In this document: positions 61,131 to 64,000 of the stretch, one piece after another | Numbering within the stretch: position 1 is the stretch's first letter | How the letters are laid out: every line of letters begins with the position of its first letter | DNA from: Rugosimonospora sp040255525 | GTDB taxonomy: Bacteria > Actinomycetota > Actinomycetes > Mycobacteriales > Micromonosporaceae | Length of the DNA: 64,000 bases | Direction: 5' to 3' | Assembly: GCA_040255525.1 (NCBI GenBank) | Contig: JBDZVD010000020.1 | Span: forward strand, 11,349 to 75,348 | Made by a program: the position numbers and the translations under genes | The notes under the pieces: model-generated | Database searches by the model: none | The model's input: the letters and a program-made list of their open reading frames with translations, nothing else | Told to the model about the DNA's origin: nothing

Positions 61131-61796
61131 TCAGGCGGTCTCGACGCCGTTGAGGTCACTGTACGGGTGCTCGTCGAGCCGGCCGACGAGCCGGTCGCCC
61201 GCGCCGAGCCGGTACGGGCCGTCTCCGTCGGTCTCCTCGTAGGCGTCGAGATCCAGGGGCGCCTCGACCTCGGTAACCGTGACGATGCCGTCGAGCGGCT
61301 CCAGCTCCGGAATGTCCAGCGCCGCGAGCGACCCGTCACCGGCCTGCAGCAACTCCAGCACCGCCTCGCTCACCGACTCCACCGGCTCCTCCGGCTCGTC
61401 GTCCGCGTGCGCGGCGGACTGCCGGGACGCCTCGGCCACCCGGATCAGCGCGGCCACACTCGGTACCCGGTAGTCGCGGCGCTGCCGCACCGAGAGCACC
61501 CGTGGGTACGGGTCGTCCGCGGTCTGGTCGTCGTCCTCGTCCACGCCGGCACCGAAGTGCCGGTCGGCCTCATCCGGATCGATCTTGTCGACATCCCACG
61601 GCGTCACCTCACCGAACGCGTCGAGCAACCGCTCGTCGTACTCGTGGGAGGCGTTGTTCAGCTCGACGTAGGCACGCCAGACGCCGTCGTCGTCGATCCG
61701 GCCGTCGGCCGCCCTGACCGCTTCCAGGTGAGCCCGGGCAGCGGCGAACACCGCCTCCAGAGCGACGGTCAGCTCGGCGTACTGGTCATCGGTCAT
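61131..61796 (-). CDS. conserved acidic actinobacterial protein (sometimes labelled primosomal protein)
   Basis: 221 aa, strongly acidic. N-terminal helix block MTDDQYAELTVALEAVFAAARAHLE, ELNNASHEYDERLLDAFGEVTPWDVDKID, then PRVLSVRQRRDYRVPSVAALIRVAE and a C-terminal acidic half. Homologues are widespread in actinobacteria, annotated as primosomal protein without evidence that I know of. No enzyme motif. It is followed by a strong hairpin and is 33 bp downstream of the M20 peptidase gene. Confidence 0.75.
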   Translation of the reverse strand: MTDDQYAELTVALEAVFAAARAHLEAVRAADGRIDDDGVWRAYVELNNASHEYDERLLDAFGEVTPWDVDKIDPDEADRHFGAGVDEDDDQTADDPYPRVLSVRQRRDYRVPSVAALIRVAEASRQSAAHADDEPEEPVESVSEAVLELLQAGDGSLAALDIPELEPLDGIVTVTEVEAPLDLDAYEETDGDGPYRLGAGDRLVGRLDEHPYSDLNGVETA

Positions 61797-61828
61797 GATC
61801 TATACCCCAAAGTCAGATGTGAGACGCG

Positions 61829-63166
61829 TCAGGCTTGCCGCAGGAAACGGTCGAGAACTCGCACGCCGAACTGTAGCCCCTCGATCGGCACCCGCTCGTC
61901 AATGCCATGGAACAGCGCGGCGAAGTCCAGGTCGGCCGGCAACCGCAGCGGGCTGAACCCGAAGCAGCGCACGCCCAACTCGACGAACGCCTTGGCGTCG
62001 GTACCCCCGGAGAGCATGTACGGCACCGGGCGCGCGCCCGCGTCCTCGGCCCGCAGCGCGGCGGCCATCGCGTCGACCAGCGCGCCGTCGTACGTGGTCT
62101 CCAGCGGCTGCTGGTTCTGGATGAATTCGATGTCCACGTCCGAGCCGACCACCTCGCGGAGTTGGCCGAGGAACTCGTCGGCGTGCCCCGGCAGCGTACG
62201 GCAGTCGATGGTCGCGGTGGCCCGGCCCGGGATCACATTGGCTTTGTAGCCCGCCTCCAACTGGGTGGGGTTGGCGGTGTTGCGGATGGTCGCGCCGATC
62301 AGAGTCGCGAGCGGTCCCAGCTTGGCGATCGCCGCCTCCGGGTCGTCCGGGTCCAGCGGGACGCCGAGCACCTCGGAGACCTCCTCGATGAACGCCCGGA
62401 CGGTCGGCGTCACCACGATCGGGAAGCGGTGCCGGCCGAGCCGGGCCACCGCGTCACACAGTGCCGTCACCGCGTTGTCGTCGTTGAGCATCGAACCGTG
62501 GCCGGGCCGCCCCCTGGTGACCAGCCGGAGCCAGTTGATGCCCTTCTCCGCGGTCTGGATCAGGTACAGCCGCAGATCCTCGCCGACGCTGTAGGAGAAC
62601 CCGCCGACCTCGCCGATCGCTTCGGTGCAGCCGTCCAGCAGCCCCGGGTGTTCGCGCACCAGGTACCGCGCGCCGTAGTCGCTGCCCGCCTCCTCGTCGG
62701 CGGTGAAGCACAGCACCAGGTCCCGGGGTGGCGTGACCCCCCGCCGCCGCCAGTCGCGCACGACCGCGAGCGTCATGGCGTCGAAATCCTTCATGTCGAC
62801 CGCGCCGCGACCCCACACGTACCCGTCGCGTACCTCGCCGGAGAACGGCCCCACCGACCACTCGCTGGCATCCGCCGGCACCACATCCAGGTGCCCGTGC
62901 ACCAGGAGCGCACCACGGTTGGAGTCGGAGCCGGCGAACCTGGCGACGACACTCGCCCTGCCCGGCGCCGCCTCAAGGATCTCCGGCTCGAGGCCCACCT
63001 CGGCGAGCTTCTCCGCCACGTACTCCGCGGCCACCCGCTCACCGGCGCTGGTGGCCAGGTACCCGGTGTTGGTGGTGTCGATCCGGATCAGGTCCCGGCA
63101 CAGGTCGACGACCTCGTCGACGGCGGTGGCCTCGGGGGCGCCGGCGATCTCGGCGGCATCAGTCAT
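61829..63166 (-). CDS. M20-family metallopeptidase
   Basis: 445 aa. Zinc ligands and catalytic residues: LLVHGHLDVVPAD (His/Asp), GRGAVDMKDFDAM (bridging Asp), LCFTADEEAGSDYGA (catalytic Glu pair) and LFHGIDERVPIEGL (terminal His). Dimerisation domain: NWLRLVTRGRPGHGSMLNDDNAVTAL. Probable dipeptidase or deacylase in the cytoplasm. ATG 63166 has AAGGGG 5 bp upstream; an earlier ATG at 63178 overlaps that site and is less likely. Confidence 0.93.
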   Translation of the reverse strand: MTDAAEIAGAPEATAVDEVVDLCRDLIRIDTTNTGYLATSAGERVAAEYVAEKLAEVGLEPEILEAAPGRASVVARFAGSDSNRGALLVHGHLDVVPADASEWSVGPFSGEVRDGYVWGRGAVDMKDFDAMTLAVVRDWRRRGVTPPRDLVLCFTADEEAGSDYGARYLVREHPGLLDGCTEAIGEVGGFSYSVGEDLRLYLIQTAEKGINWLRLVTRGRPGHGSMLNDDNAVTALCDAVARLGRHRFPIVVTPTVRAFIEEVSEVLGVPLDPDDPEAAIAKLGPLATLIGATIRNTANPTQLEAGYKANVIPGRATATIDCRTLPGHADEFLGQLREVVGSDVDIEFIQNQQPLETTYDGALVDAMAAALRAEDAGARPVPYMLSGGTDAKAFVELGVRCFGFSPLRLPADLDFAALFHGIDERVPIEGLQFGVRVLDRFLRQA

Positions 63167-63312
63167 AAGCCCCTTCATACCAGCCGGTGGCGGCCCCGGC
63201 CCCGGCGGGCGGTACCCATGATCAGATCATTTCCCGGGCACACCGGGCGTACCGGCCGGCACGGGATCGGGGCGGAGTTTGGCGGTTGTACCGGTCGGGT
63301 AGTCACGGGACC

Positions 63313-63921
63313 ATGAACTCGCCACTGCCCCCGCTGCCACCGGTTCCCGGGGTCGACGAGTCCGAAGCCCTCCCCGGCGGGCGCGGCATGCTGGACACCC
63401 TGACCGACGAGCACCGTGAGATCGAAGACCTGTACGCCCGCCTCGCCGCCACCGTCGACGAGCGCGAGATGGCGTCGCTGACCAGCGTGCTCACCGCCAC
63501 GCTGACCCGCCACCTGTCGGCCGAGGAGCAGTACCTGTTCCCGACCGTCGCGACCGCCCTGCCCGGCGGCGCGCGGCGCGCCGAGACCGAGGTCGACGCG
63601 GACGTCGCCCTGCTGCACGCGCTCCGTGAACTGGAGTCCGGCCCGGCCACCGACCGGGGCGGCATCGACCTGGTCGGCGAGTCGCTGCGCGGGCACGTCC
63701 GGCGCTGCGAGCACGAGCTGTTCCCCGGACTGCGGGCCGCGCTCAGCGACGCCAACCTGATCCGGCTGGGCAACCGGGTGGAGATCGCCGAAGACGCGGC
63801 GCCCACCCGGCCGCACCCGGCGACACCCGCGACCCCGCCGTGGAACAAGGTGGTCGAGCCGGCCCTGGGCGTCGTGGACAAGGTCCGCGATGTGTTCACC
63901 GGACGGCGTACCCGGGCCTGA
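63313..63921 (+). CDS. hemerythrin-like HHE-domain protein
   Basis: 202 aa. Three HHE-type helices: MLDTLTDEHREIEDLYARLAATVD, LTRHLSAEEQYLFPTVATALPGG and LRGHVRRCEHELFPGLRAALS, with the His/Glu residues expected to hold a di-iron centre. N- and C-terminal tails are Pro-rich. Usual roles are oxygen, NO or iron sensing or storage; none can be assigned here. ATG 63313, GGGA upstream. Confidence 0.88.
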   Translation: MNSPLPPLPPVPGVDESEALPGGRGMLDTLTDEHREIEDLYARLAATVDEREMASLTSVLTATLTRHLSAEEQYLFPTVATALPGGARRAETEVDADVALLHALRELESGPATDRGGIDLVGESLRGHVRRCEHELFPGLRAALSDANLIRLGNRVEIAEDAAPTRPHPATPATPPWNKVVEPALGVVDKVRDVFTGRRTRA

Positions 63922-63927
63922 CCGGCC

Positions 63928-64000
63928 GTCCGGCGGTCCAGCGGTCCGGCGGTCCAGCGGTCCAGCGGTCCAGCGGTCCAGCGGTCCAGCGGTCCAGCGG
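63928..64000. repeat. 10-bp tandem array GGTCCAGCGG to the window edge
   Basis: At least seven decamer copies, becoming perfect toward position 64000 and running out of the window. Noncoding, 3' of the hemerythrin gene. Confidence 0.95.

Overview
The window comes from a very GC-rich actinobacterium. It carries mycothiol biosynthesis (mshC), F420-type oxidoreductases, DUF222/HNH, DUF574-type methyltransferase, DUF3090 and DUF5703 families, and an actinobacterial high-affinity group 1h [NiFe]-hydrogenase. The whole suggests a Micromonosporales-like soil organism; the genus cannot be fixed from the sequence. It is a draft contig: two runs of exactly 100 N (3924-4023 and 37289-37388) each interrupt a tandem repeat.

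Region 1 (1-10358, all leftward) is one long operon for a group 1h uptake hydrogenase. In order of transcription it holds: a SIS-domain protein, a HypC-like protein, a second SIS-domain protein, hhyS, hhyL, a NifU-like protein, DUF5947, a 70-aa protein, DUF6084, a 352-aa locus-specific protein, the maturation endopeptidase, a 39-aa DUF6893-like membrane peptide, hypC and hypD (cut by the window edge). Most junctions are 4-bp ATGA/GTGA overlaps.

Region 2 (10.6-13.5 kb) has a DinB-type protein, DUF2277, a decayed LysR/YeiH-type pair and a LacI regulator. Region 3 (13.5-32.2 kb) is saprophytic: a secreted GH27 alpha-galactosidase with a ricin-B lectin domain, malate synthase with a divergent IclR regulator, a FadR-type regulator, an SPFH/GYF protein with a zinc-ribbon partner, a serine hydrolase, a sugar isomerase with an oxidoreductase, a secreted clan GH-A enzyme with FN3 and CBM2, and a Tat-exported beta-helix protein. 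Three secreted-enzyme genes have LacI-type palindromes upstream.

Region 4 (32.3-37.3 kb) looks like an envelope polysaccharide O-acetylation operon (MBOAT, AlgX-like protein, 654-aa membrane protein). Region 5 (37.5-47.4 kb) is mixed and partly decayed: hydrolases with repeat insertions, a UbiD stub beside an orphan ABC permease, a HemK-like methyltransferase, a DUF574 methyltransferase, DUF222-HNH and gene relics. Region 6 (47.5-64 kb) is housekeeping: metH, PAC2, a leaderless GntR/UTRA regulator, the LLM-uppP-phosphatase-DUF3090-SCO1664-mshC cluster, aldo/keto reductase, DUF5703, an IS110 relic, an M20 peptidase and a hemerythrin-like protein.

Two themes run through the window. Short tandem repeats with units that are multiples of 3 bp have expanded inside many coding sequences, adding low-complexity peptides and even splitting conserved domains. 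At least seven genes are reduced to recognisable fragments.
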